From contig WNNJ02002381.1 of assembly GCA_012934845.2 (NCBI GenBank), forward strand, positions 248,001-312,000: a stretch of DNA of 64,000 bases, given 5' to 3'. This DNA comes from Pomphorhynchus laevis (Eukaryota > Acanthocephala > Palaeacanthocephala > Echinorhynchida > Pomphorhynchidae). Positions 33,257-45,400 of the stretch are shown here, one piece after another; position 1 is the stretch's first letter, and each line of letters opens with the position of its first letter. The translations under genes and the position numbers were made by a program. The notes below the pieces were generated by a model. The model searched no databases and was not told where the DNA came from. It saw only the letters and a program-made list of their open reading frames with translations.

Positions 33257-33350
33257 CATTGTGATTAGACAAAATGACTCTTTTATGTGTCAAAGTCTTG
33301 TAATAAATAATATATATATGTAATTGTAAATTTAATTGTAAATTTTGCCA
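31593..33350 (+). mobile_element. LINE-A5, 3' half
   Basis: Resumes with SHQAVADTFASTFQLATNN, the point in ORF2 that follows the FWAHIRRNRT linker left of the insertion. It then carries RT and tail to LSMWVKR (about 33.2 kb) and an AT-rich 3' end near TAATAAATAATATATATATG. Confidence 0.88.
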
Positions 33351-33354
33351 ACAA

Positions 33355-33655
33355 CCGGAGTTCGATTACAAGTAGAGCAGACTTCCTTATCACTACTAGA
33401 CGAGCTGATGGTAGCCGGCAGCACTCATCAGTAGGGTGAACTACAATCAGTCGTTTCGGCTGCCTTGTGATATATTAAGAAGGCATCTCCGAGAATTTGC
33501 TTATGTGGTAGCATGGGCATTGCCTCTTTAGACTAACCATGTGCTTTCAGTAGGGTAGTTCACCCTACTGATGAGTGCTGCCGGATACCATCAGCTCGTC
33601 TAGGAGTGATAAGGAAGTCTGCTCTACTTGTAATCAAACTCCGGTTTTTGGCAAA
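33355..33655. repeat. Inverted repeat, ~95-bp arms, hammerhead-like boxes in the left arm
   Basis: Left arm about 33355-33450 and right arm about 33555-33655 are nearly perfect reverse complements. The minus strand at 33464-33417 reads GGCAGCC-GAAAC ... GTAG-TTCACC-CTA-CTGATGA-GTGCTGCC. The GGCAGC/GCTGCC pair brackets the core boxes in the same permuted order as repeat R. The right arm keeps the CTGATGAG half only. Confidence 0.7.
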
Positions 33656-33759
33656 ATCTACGATTATTAAACTGAAGCTTATTAGCTCCCGGAGCACAGT
33701 TTAACACAGTCAGATATAAAATTATAAAAATGTATCCTTCAAAGGATTCTGTCATCATA

Positions 33760-34990
33760 TATTCGTCATCATATATACGAAATATGATTATTGGTCTCAA
33801 CCAAAAATCATATTGGTCTATACCAACTTAATTCTCAAGTGAACACACTGATCAAGATTTTTACAAAATATCAGTGCGACAACTCAATTTGTGAATCACA
33901 TTTAAGTCTAACTGCCATGTATACACGTCTTATTCTGACTCAACTTTTGTATATTCCGGAATGTGAATATCACCCTTCTTAAAAGTGTGACATTCATTCG
34001 ATAGTCTGGCAGGTATCCAGACTATTGATTCATTTGTCTCCAGCATCAGATAACATTCACCCTTTGCTAGTTCATACTTTGTGTCACTTTCTAGCTTATC
34101 CATTGGCAAAGTTGTTTCAACTATCACTTGAAACTTGCAAGCTTCCGCTAGACTGGAATCATATATTTACATTCCTGAATATACAAAAGTTGAGTCAGAA
34201 TAAGACGTACATACATTGCAGTTAGACTTAAATGTGTCACGCGAATGGAGTTGCCGCTCTGATATTTTGTCTAAATCTTGATATGTGTGTTAACACTCGG
34301 TTTGGTGCACTCTAGTTATTTGTTAGGATCATGTTTGGTTAACTCAGTATCCTTCACATGTGATCTATATATTGTTGTTCAATCATCATTGAAGACACAC
34401 ATGAACACTGATAGTATATGATCTAAAAGCAGGCCACTCCTGTCAATGATGAACAATTCGTTTGGTTCGTTGAACATTGAATGCTTTAAAACGTTGTTCC
34501 ATGCTTAATTTAAGGAACATTGAATATGGCATTCAGGTTGCATTCCCCTGTACCCATAGTTAAATGGAGTCTCTCGATAACATTCTTAAACGTTGATCTA
34601 AGTTATGTACCCCACTAGCTCGCATGTCGTACGCAGAGCCTCTCATAAAGTTATTTATGTGTTCTACCCGACATCACCTACTATGTATGGACTTGATTGT
34701 GATGTATCAGATTGTCAAGTGTTTTTACGGATTCTTTACTGAACATGTAATTGGTAATATACGCAGTCGTCAACGTGGCCATAGTTGGTGTATTAGAACT
34801 CCAGATCATTGGAAATGCCCAAGTGTGCACAGACTGTCGCATTGAGCTCTGAATGTGTGGAACAATTTACCTGAAGAGTTGGTATGCAATTGGAATGCAA
34901 TCAAGGAATTCCAAAAAATCAGTCTACAATTTGATTGCTCTTCTGATCAATGCAATGTTCGATCAACATACCAACGAATTTGACCGTTCT
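33760..34990 (+). mobile_element. LINE-A fragments with an embedded inverted repeat
   Basis: RT piece at 34025-34165 (DNIHPLLVHTLCHFLAYPLA, KLFQLSLETCKLPLDW) and a tail piece at about 34.48-34.98 kb (NLRNIEYGIQVAFPCTHS ... WCIRTPDHWKCPSVHRLSH, ALNVWNNLPEELVCN). The palm and active site are missing. Heavily eroded. Confidence 0.72.
33841..34290. repeat. Inverted repeat (~130-bp arms) flanking a LINE RT scrap
   Basis: Left arm about 33841-33970 and right arm about 34152-34290 match in reverse complement with scattered substitutions; both hold GAGTCAGAATAAGACG or its complement and an AAATGTG...GACTTAAATGTG block. The enclosed DNA encodes the RT piece SPGPD-like to LPLDW. Confidence 0.8.
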
Positions 34991-35774
34991 GAATTTACAT
35001 TTTTGTTAGGATCGGTCTGATACCCCTTACAAACGAATGTAGAATTCTTTCGATACATACTAATGTATTATTTAAATGATTGCGTGGATGATGTGAAATT
35101 CGAAATTTCTATAACTTACATTGAAACTATATTTTGCAAGAATTTAGAATCCACGGATATTTCACTTTTCCAAAAGTAACTTTTTCTTAATTTTCAAGTA
35201 AATGTTTTGAATACCAAGGATCCGACGTTTTATGTATCGGCGTTATAATAAATTTTAAAATAATTATAAATTCACAATCTTTCCTGAATCATTTCGAGTG
35301 GAGGGCTTTAAAGAGGTTAATAAGAAACTTTGCTCGACAAGAAACATAGTCCTGGATCACATCATGTTTAAAATAGTCTATTTATTTAATACATTTATAA
35401 AGATGATCAAGATGATGCAAATAAACTGCACTAATTTCTACTGTCGTGTCAAGATAATTATAAATAACAATCATTAAATGCAACTATCCGGACAATGAAT
35501 AAAAGTAGAAAGTCACATTTTGGTCATTACGAAAATCGTTTTTTATTTTAGTCTTAAATAAGAATGAAGTTTAGTGCCTTTACTCTTTATTTGCAGTATA
35601 TGTTTTCAGATATTAAGTACAAAGTAGTCGTTTTTAATTGATGAGCAATTATAAAAATTTTAATTGGTTTTGTTAGATTTAGCAGAATGAAATATTGAAA
35701 TATTTGTGGGTGAAATCAAATATATCAATATATATGCAAATAGAATGAACAATTGCATACACGAGCGAGTATCA
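34991..35774. other. AT-rich spacer
   Basis: No gene or recognisable repeat seen. Confidence 0.45.
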
Positions 35775-35945
35775 TCATTTGGTCGGCTTCATAAATTATC
35801 CTCGTGTGAATTCTTTAATCCTAGATGCAGCATTGTACACTACAATAAGCGTAGGTGGACCTCATCAGCAGTGAGCCTACGCCTACCTTTAGTGTTTCGG
35901 TCCTTTAATTATCTGCTGAAATTTTCCTCTGCTGCCTTTCTGTAA
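35775..35945 (-). repeat. Interspersed repeat 'R', copy 2
   Basis: Reverse complement of the 22.2-22.4 kb repeat. Minus strand: GGACC-GAAAC (35903-35894), then GGTAGGCGTAGG, CTGATGA (35868-35862), GGTCC, CCTACGC. Compared with copy 1, GTGGG/CCCAC has changed to GTAGG/CCTAC on both sides, a compensated change that keeps the pairing. Confidence 0.65.
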
Positions 35946-36189
35946 AAGCAAACGATACAGTTTGTAAGGAAAACATTTCCACTTGTGCAAACTGTACGTT
36001 GTATCCGTCTTTTGAAACAAAAGACTGATACATCTAATCTTGTATCCGTCTAATCATGTATATCTAATCATGTATTCATGTAATATATACATCTAATCAT
36101 GTATCCGTCTTTTGTATTTTTTATTTATGTCTTAATTATAATTAGCTTTTTCTTATTTTCTTTTATTTCTTTTTCGTTTTCTCATTTGT

Positions 36190-36545
36190 AAGAACGGGGC
36201 CCGCTGCTTTTGTAAATTGTTTCCATTTGGCTCCATCAAAGACGTCTTTGGCTACCAGACTGACACTCATCAGTTTATGAGGTATAACGTCTATTCATCG
36301 AAGCTTTGGTCTTACTATAGGACGTTTTCCTTCCACTGTCACGGCGATGGGCTTTATTGGTGGTGTTCCCTTTTGCGGAGAACGTAGCCGTACCATTGCA
36401 GTTGCCCTTCGCGAATTTTCTCTATATCAATTCGTCGTCTTTTAGCTCCTCGGCGATGTCCAAAAAAAGACCAGTCAGCGAGCTGATATTGAGAGTTGCG
36501 ATTCGAACTCGTTTTCTTGTTGATTTCGTTTTAGTTTGGTAGCTA
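36190..36545 (-). mobile_element. Internally deleted RTE-type LINE remnant
   Basis: Minus strand: RTRVRIATLNIS (start of an RTE endonuclease) ... AKRRRIDIEKIREGQLQWYG, then VEGKRPIVRPKLR and DVFDGAKWKQFTKAAGP, which are the RTE C-terminus. The endonuclease body and the whole RT between RRRID and IEKIREGQ are absent, so head and tail are fused directly. Frame shifts and a stop are present. Confidence 0.75.
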
Positions 36546-37611
36546 ATTTGGTTACCCCCAACCCCGCAATCGTTTTTACTCCATAGACCCTTGATGACTT
36601 ATCGGTCAAGCCAGGCCGTACCTGAGAGCGCCGCTTACAGAGACGCCATTTGAGACCATTTCATAATGTAATTCCAATACATAACATAATTCCAATTGAG
36701 ACCATTTCATAATGTTAATGCGACAGTTTTGTTTTAGGGCTGACTTGTCACGAAGACTATCACCAACCATCCCTCTTTCTTTCTCAGCACGGGCTTGGGA
36801 CCGGCTATGGCGGATTAATAATTAGTTTCTTTATGAGTTATTTTACGCTATTCAGACGAATGGTTAATTTAACCTTTTAATTACTCGTTTAAAATAAAAA
36901 TTTAATAGGTTTTTGCTCGTTTAGAAAACATGTCTACTTCTATCACATAAGAATAAAAATTATTATTTTTTCTTCAAGGTATAATAATTTTTTGTCAAGT
37001 CTTTCGAATTACGGTAAAAAATGTAGGTGAGAGCTTTTTTACATAAAAATATAGTATAAAATATAAAATAAATTATATAAAATGATATACATTTTATCAT
37101 TTTTTTGCATTTTAGTTATATACATTTTATCATAAAATGTATATAATATACATAGTATACATTATGTATTTTATATATAATATCACATGATATAATATCA
37201 CAAATATAATATAATATCATATCATATAATATTAATATGATATCACATAATAAATTGTTAATATAACATCATTATAAAATCATTGATTTATCATTATATA
37301 AGATCATAATATTATATATATGATATTATATATAATGATATTACATATAATATCATACATAATATTATATGTATATATAATATCATTATATAATATCATT
37401 ATTACATCATTATAATATCACATTATATTATATACATAATATCATAAATAAACATTTTTCCTTTATGTGAACAGTTAAAATAGCCATTTGCGGCTAATAA
37501 CTTGCGGAAATAAATATTTAAATTTAAAATTAATATTAAAAAATTTTCAAACACAAATTTAATTAGTTTTTGTTCGTGTTTATGAAATATTTAATTACTT
37601 ATATCTTAAAG
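36546..37611. other. AT-rich spacer with degenerate (ATATAATATC) simple sequence
   Basis: 37050-37450 is an irregular run of ATATAAT and TATCAT words. No gene seen. Confidence 0.6.
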
Positions 37612-37990
37612 CATTTGATTTGGTGCGTCATTACTCTTCTATCAAAATGCAGGATTTGCAATTGATTCGAATGTAGTCAGCTGGATAAAAGATTTATAAC
37701 TGGAAGGTCCTATCAGGTTCATGTAAATAGTGTGAATCCTTTCACTAGGTATTTTCACGATTTGTGCCTATTGTGGAAGGTTTTGCATAGCCTTAGACAC
37801 GAGCTGTATAATCTAATGAACATAAGATCTCTCAGTGTATTGCGTGGACATTGACCCTATTGACTTAGAAACGGATCATTCATTCAACGACAATGGAGTT
37901 CAATGGGCAATTCATCAACAAGTGGAATTAGTTGGATGGGGGAGATTGTACGATACAGTTCGTTACAACGATTTGAACAAGCTATTTTAG
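37612..37990 (+). mobile_element. LINE-A fragment, internally deleted
   Basis: Shifting frames give KAFDLVRHYSS, then GIDSNVVSWIKD, LTGRSYQVHVNSVNP, then directly TRYFHDLCLLWKVLHSLRHE and RSLSVLRGH. The RT palm (GVPQGS to the thumb) is missing between the RSYQVHVN and FHDLCLLW segments. Old. Confidence 0.6.
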
Positions 37991-39410
37991 CAACTTAATG
38001 TATTTTGTTTTATGTGATGCAACAATTGAGCTTTGCTCGCAATACTGTCATGAAATAATATTAAAATTTTAATTTTATTTAAAAATATTTCAAACAAAAA
38101 TTTAATCGACTTTTGCTCGAATGGGTAACATATTTAATTACTTCTATCTCATACGACAGACCCGTTTTTAAAAAGTTCATAAAATCATAGTTCATCAAGA
38201 ATATTTATTGACGAACTATGCGAAAAAGTAAAAAAAAAACATTTTTTATTTTGAATTAATAAAATTAAAAAATACTTAAGATTAAATGTTTGTAATTTTT
38301 CAAGTCAGAATATAAGTTATTTGAAACACTAAATTCTTTCAATCGATTTCATACAGTCATGTATGAATTCGTACATATCCCATAATTCGTAATTTTAAGC
38401 TAATTGTTAATCATATCATTTTGTGGCTAAATGATATTTTTGTAAAAACATCTTCAAAATATTTATTTTTGGACTTAAAGAAAAAATCCAGATTTACAGT
38501 AATAGTATTTACAGACTATTCTTACACATTAGTCAGACAGTTACTAATCACAAAGATCATCGTGAGTATAGAAGATTATCGCATTTCAATTTTTATCATC
38601 AAAAGCATTTGCCAATGCCACTTTCAAACTAAAAATTTCACCAGCACGTAAATATTGGATTTAATCGATTATAAATGTTTTTTTCATTTTGTCTAAAGAA
38701 TATTAGAGTAAATGTATATATTTGGAATCTATGTTTTCACAATAGTTGATTGTATAAAGCATTTTGAACTTTAATAAAAAAAAATGGCAAGTTGCATATA
38801 TCAGTAAAATAAAGTATCTTAGAGAATAGGAATCCAAATATGAATTCGATAAATATTAAAAGTTTGTACTAACGTAATCCCACATATTGTTTTGATGTTT
38901 TGGTCTTTATAAACAAATGATTTGAACTTTAACTATATATTTTTTTATTTAGCAAAATTCGATAATTTATTCAAATTAACGGATTGTATATAAGATTATT
39001 TGTGAAAAAATATTCAAGAAAAATAAAGCATTGAATTTTAACCACTCCTGTGTTATTACTCTGTTAAAATGAAATGTTTATCAAAATTTCATCAATTTTT
39101 GTGCTTTATTGTATTATTTCATTGCAATATTTGGGATCAGTCACTCTAAAGATAACTGCATTATCATTTATTAGTACGTAAGTTACAATTGCTTCCCCTT
39201 GTTCAAATGACTTTGTAATCATTTTAATTGTAAACTTATGGTTATTTGCATCTATTTTTGCTGTCTAGTGATTTATTTATTCGTATTTGTATTTACGCAT
39301 TAAATATAAAATTTTATATTGTATTTAATATAACATTTAGATTCAACATTCAATATGTGGCTTCATTGTAATTGTTCATTTTAATTAGTATTTTAAAGAT
39401 CTAATCGTTC
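37991..39410. other. AT-rich region upstream of the DDOST-like gene
   Basis: Contains one short palindrome (38186-38220, 13-bp arms with one mismatch). Short ORFs at 38421-38651 and 39069-39149 have no support. Any promoter must lie here, but I see no clear element. Confidence 0.5.
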
Positions 39411-42400
39411 ATGGCGATTCTTTGTTTTCTGCTGCTCTCCATTGTTGTTAATTCATTGGGAATCCAAAACGATCGCGTTCTTGTACTTTTGGACAAAGAG
39501 TCGTACAAGGCAACTCATTCGAGTTTCTTTAAGTTTCTTCAAGGTAAGGTTCTTATTTGATAAGCTTAATATACTTTTTAAAAATGCTCCCTCTTAATTT
39601 ATTAAAAGATAGATTGAAACTTTATTGTTAATTTACAACTTTTGGTAGGACTTTTACAATATCCAGTTTACTGCTACAAACTTTGGCAAATATTTTTTGC
39701 AACACACATTTTAAAAATTATAAGATAATTTTTAAAATGTGTTATAGATTATTAATTATTAATTATATTAAATAGCAGAAATAAATAAATTATCTTATAA
39801 AATTGCATAGAAAAAATATTTTAGTAAAATATAAAATTTTATAAAATAGTATAAAATAATATACAAATTATAAAATTTTATAATTTAAGTTTTAATATAA
39901 AATTATATATTATAAAATAATATATTATATTATCATATTTCTATTTTTTAAATGTCGTTATTTTTGCTGAAAATGATTATCCGATTGTGAAGACATATCT
40001 AATCGATAAGCTCTAATTTTTATTTTAAATTGATCTCACATTTTAAAATATTTTACTCTTTTAAACAAATATATTATCACTTAATACTGAAATTATATAT
40101 TCTTACAGCTTACAGTACATCTTAGAGTTAGATAAGCCTAAAAGGTAAATAAACACATTAAATTACAGTTAGATTAATATATAAAATATATGAGAATTAA
40201 ACTGATAATCACTACTAATCAGTACTAAATCAGTACTAATCAGTACTCACTCATATTTCTGATTTTTATTAAAAATAAACATCAGAAAAATCCGATTTGT
40301 TTATCAGTACATTTTCTTCAATTTTATTTGTGGAAAATATAAGTACTGAAAGTTTTCTAAGTTTTGAAATAATTTTAATAATCGCAATGGATGTCAAAGC
40401 AATCAGGATCTATCAATTTAAATGGTAATATTTTATGTTTATAATATTTTTATCTTTTTAATGAATATTGGATAAACAAATTAAATAAATTGTAATCTTA
40501 TAATTTTTGTATAATTTATGCACTGATCTTTTGATATTTGACAGTTCTATTACGGATACTGTCGGTTATAAAATGTTATACTCGTTCCGCTTAGCAATAT
40601 CGTGTTTTCTTATATTTCTTTTGGCACTAAGAGATTTAAAGAATTGTGAAATTCTAGAAATAATATTTGCACATCGCATTCAAACAACGTTAAAATATTT
40701 AGATTCTGGATTTGCTGTCGATTATAAAATCAGTGATGCAAACGACATTGCGTTAGAAAAGTTTAAAGAGTATGTGTACGATCACCTCGTTATTTTCGCT
40801 TCCGCGACCGAAGGTATTTCTTTATTAAATCGGATTACTCTTTTAAATCGCATATTTAGAATTTGGTGGATTTCTCAACTCTAAAATACTTACTAAATTT
40901 GTTGATTCTGGAAGAAATGTTATGCTTGCGCTAGGAAACAAAAACGGTAGGTTATTTCGTTAATATTAATTATTTCGTTAATATATTATTATGTACTGGA
41001 AATATATAATTTATTTACTTATTTATATTATTTAGTTTATAATAAAAGTATATTGAAAGATTCCCAAATATATAATTATAAAATATAAAAAAAATTAAAG
41101 TATTATTAAGAACTGTTATTTATCTGTTGTTAACTTTATATAACCAAGGTTCATCGTTAACCAAGGTTTAGTTGACATTCTGTTATTTTATTAATTATTA
41201 TTTATGCAATGCGGTATGTGATTAGAAATATTCGAACAAACAAATTCAAGAATTTTAAAAATTGGTTAATTAAAAATACGACAACTCTATTATCATTTTA
41301 TACCGTGTACTTCCAAATATCTTCATAAATCAATGTTACAGCGAAAAATTGTTTTTTTTTTGCATCTCAAAAACTTATTCAACTTTTAGTTCAATTAAAA
41401 ACAATTGTACCAACTCTTTGTATTGAAGATTTTTATCAGTGCTATTTATGTAACCTACATTCTCAAAAGTGCAAACTCAAAGCAAACTTGATAAATGTTA
41501 TCCGTTCAATAGGATATTTGAATTAATACATTAAAGATTATGATATTTGAATAAAAATAAATTAAATTAATTATTGAAACCCACAATGTGGGTATTGAAA
41601 CCCACATTCTCAAAAGTGCAAATGCAAAGCAATCTTGATAAATGTTATCCGTTTAATGTGGATATTAGGATATTTGAATTAATATATTAAATATTATGAT
41701 ATTTGAATAAAAAATAAATTAAATTAATTATATATTAAAGATGCGAGTATCTTAAAAAATCGATAAATTTGTACGATAAATTTGTACGATAATGTTGCGT
41801 GAGTATTTAATGAAATAATATTCATTAGGTATTATAATTAGGTTGCTATATATTAGTTGATGCTTGCGGAATTTCCCGGTTCTTGTTTGATATGTTCCTT
41901 GCTTATTAGGCTATTTAACAATATGTTCTTTCTTTGTTCCTTGTTTAAAAAATACTGAATTATAATATCCAATATAATTAGTACATATTAATTTATAATA
42001 TTAATTTAATATTAATTTACAGATTATAGTAATTTAATCAGTAACTTCATTTGCTTCACGTTTCCGTTTAAGATTTAAATTAATTAAGATTTAAATTAAT
42101 TAATTAATTATTTAAATGAATTAAGATTTATACTGCACATATTAAAAGAATTTATAAAAGTAACTGACAGATAATATATAAATCATTAGCCAAAGCGTAT
42201 AATGCTTTGGCTAATGAGTTTTGATACTATAATATAATATATTATAATATTGTAGTTAATAACCTAAACGTATGAGACGTTGTGAATGCAATAACATACT
42301 AATTAATATATAATTACCTCTCAAGTAGCAGATTATTCTGCATACTTTGCTTTGAAAACGTTCCCAGTTTAACTATATCAATAAAAATGTATCGATCACT

Positions 42401-45400
42401 AGAATAAATGCGAATTGGATGTGTCCTGACGCTTTTCGTATAATTATTGATTGATGTCATTATATATTTTAATTAAATATTAATTATTTACTTTTGCTAT
42501 AATTTAATTTATAATTTTAAATTTTTTACTTTTAAAGGTCAGGTTATACGTGAGTTTGCTGCTGATTGTGGATTTATAATAGATTCGGATAATGCCAGAC
42601 TGAATAATGGAGTAATTAATATACATTCAAATAAATAAGCATCAATTTAAATTGAACAATATTTTAGAACACAATAAAATTGACTAAAGAAAACTTGATT
42701 AACATCGATGTATTAACAAAAGATGTATCTTCGTTGTGGTATTCTGGCGGAGGGTATGAGCGTTTAAATTTTAAACCATTTTGATACAAAAATTTCCTTG
42801 AAGTTGTTTTTTACCAGTTTCGCTTAAAATCTACATTTCAAGCCTGAAGTTATTAAAACGCAAACCTATGCTATCCTTTTTTTAATAAAGTAAATTTAAT
42901 TTGATGTATAAATGCAATTGATTCTCATTGTTATTTAATAATTTTCATTATAGTAAAATGGAAACTGTTTTGGCAAAAATATCGTAGTTTTGCGCTAGTG
43001 ATTCTTCGATGTATTTTGCATTTAATCTACCAGATTATTCTAATTCACACTATATGATTTGACAGTAGAAACGGTGTCTTCGGTTTCTGAGTTTCAAGTC
43101 AATACACCCCGACTCATAATATGTTAACTTTTATGGCATGTTGGCATTCTTTTTCTCTAAACCTTCTACTTTTAATAAAAGTATCAAATTTATCGAATCT
43201 AAACTTGTTGGCAAAGACATATTATTTCATAATGGAATGTTATGAATATATGAAGTTATGCAAAAGAGACTTATAATATAATATAAATAAGTCAATGTAA
43301 ATAATATATTATTAACTCTTTCATGCTCTGAAGACTTAATAAGTTATATGAAGACTTAAAAGACAAAATATAGCTAGCAAATGTAATTTCATTTAATTAT
43401 TAAAATTGATGATCGATTATTAAAGAAATGCAAAATAGAGTTTGAAAATAGTCATTATATTGCATCGGTACTAATAACATTGATTAAAACCTTATACATC
43501 AGTCTTTATCGTAGGTACATTTAGTTAATTTACTAAAAAAGTAATTTGTAAATAACTGCGTTCATCAACAAAGAGTTTTATCAAATTTTTCATGCCGAGA
43601 CTTCTATTTTTTCACTTGAAAAAATACTTTAGATTTAATATGACAACATCAAATGATTATTTGCATTAATTTAAATTGTTATAATATTTTCTTCTATTTC
43701 AAAGGGTTTACTATGATGCGAAGAATCCCTTGATGATTCCGATTGTATCAATGAAAGCTTCTGATGAGGTTTATTAAGATTTAGTGTCCAGCTTATTTTA
43801 CTAAACTTTGCAGGAATCACCATTTACCTACTTATCTGTTGCAGTACAAGCAAAGAACAGTGCACGTGTTACGGTATTAGGATCATCGGATATTTTCAGT
43901 GATAGTTTTTTAAGGTGACTATTCAACAAGTTACGTGATTCAAAATTGCTATTTTTAATTTAGCGATGATTAAAAATTCTAATTTTTTAAATTAATTATA
44001 TTTTCTATAATTAATTATTAGATTGATTGATTTTTCCAATATTGGAACATAATTCAATAATAAAAATAATAAATAATAATAATTTAATAATCACAGATTA
44101 ATGTTCCGAATAATCACAGGCTAGTGTTCCGAATAATCACAGATTAGTGTGCTCAATAATCACAGATTAGTGTGCTCAATAATCACAGATTAGTGTGCTC
44201 AATAATCACAGATTAGTGTGCCGAATAATTACAGATTAAGGTTCCGAATAATTACAGGCTAGTGTTCCGAATAATCACAGATTAGTGTGCTCAATAATCA
44301 CAGATTAGTGTGCTCAATAATCACAGATTAGTGTGCCGAATAATTACAGATTAATGTTCCGAATAATCACAGGCTAGTGTTCCGAATAATCACAGATTAG
44401 TGTGCTCAATAATCACAGATTAGTGTGCTCAATAATCACAGATTAGTGTGCTCAATAATCACAGATTAGTGTGCCGAATAATTACAGATTAAGGTTCCGA
44501 ATAATTACAGGCTAGTGTTCCGAATAATCACAGATTAGTGTGCTCAATAATCACAGATTAGTGTGCTCAATAATCACAGATTAGTGTGCTCAATAATCAC
44601 AGATTAGTGTGCCGAATAATTACAGATTAATGTTCCGAATAATTACAGGCTAGTGTTCCGAATAATCACAGGCTAGTGTTCCGAATAATCACAGGCTAGT
44701 GTTCCGAATAATCACAGATTAGTGTGCTCAATAATCACAGATTAGTGTGCCGAATAATTACAGGCTAGTGTTCTGAATAATCACAGGCTAGTATTACGAA
44801 TAATCACAGATTAGTGTGCTCAATAATCACAGATTAATGTTCCAAATAATCACAGATTAGTGTGCCGAAAAAAACACATATAAATTTACTATTAATATTT
44901 ATTAACATTTTAATATTTGTAGATGTGTGTTAAGTTGCCTGGGAAATACATAATGTTCACGCTACTGATAAGTTTTATAAGGGTGGAACACGTTTATCGC
45001 ATCGTTCAATTACGTATGAGGTGTAAACATTTCATGATTGATCATGCTAAGAAACTGTAAAGACAGTGCAATTTCATCTACAACTCTAGAACGAATAAAC
45101 GAACTTAATTTAAAGAGAATTTGAAGATATTTAGGAATTATCACAAAGTGCAAACTTTCAGGATTTTGCTCAATGACATTATATATTTTATTGTATGAAC
45201 AAGGATTATTTGTTACTGATTATTTATTATTATTTACGGTTCCTTGATGTATAAGTCGAGATTTGTTTATTCAAAATTTGTTATAGGGACGATGTACTGC
45301 GTAACTTTTAAAATTTACTCAAAAATTAACGATTTTAAAAAATCGTTAATATTTGATTTTATAATTTTTTTTATTTCATAAATTAAAATTAAAAATTTTA

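Noticed and set aside
39069-39149. 26-codon ORF with a hydrophobic start upstream of DDOST
   Set aside because: Too short, has no conserved feature, and the DDOST start is well defined at 39411.
40507-40884. 125-codon ORF across DDOST exons 2 and 3
   Set aside because: It reads through introns. The N-terminal 65 codons are intron, and the TTTAG acceptor at 40702 gives a perfect match to the OST48 family.
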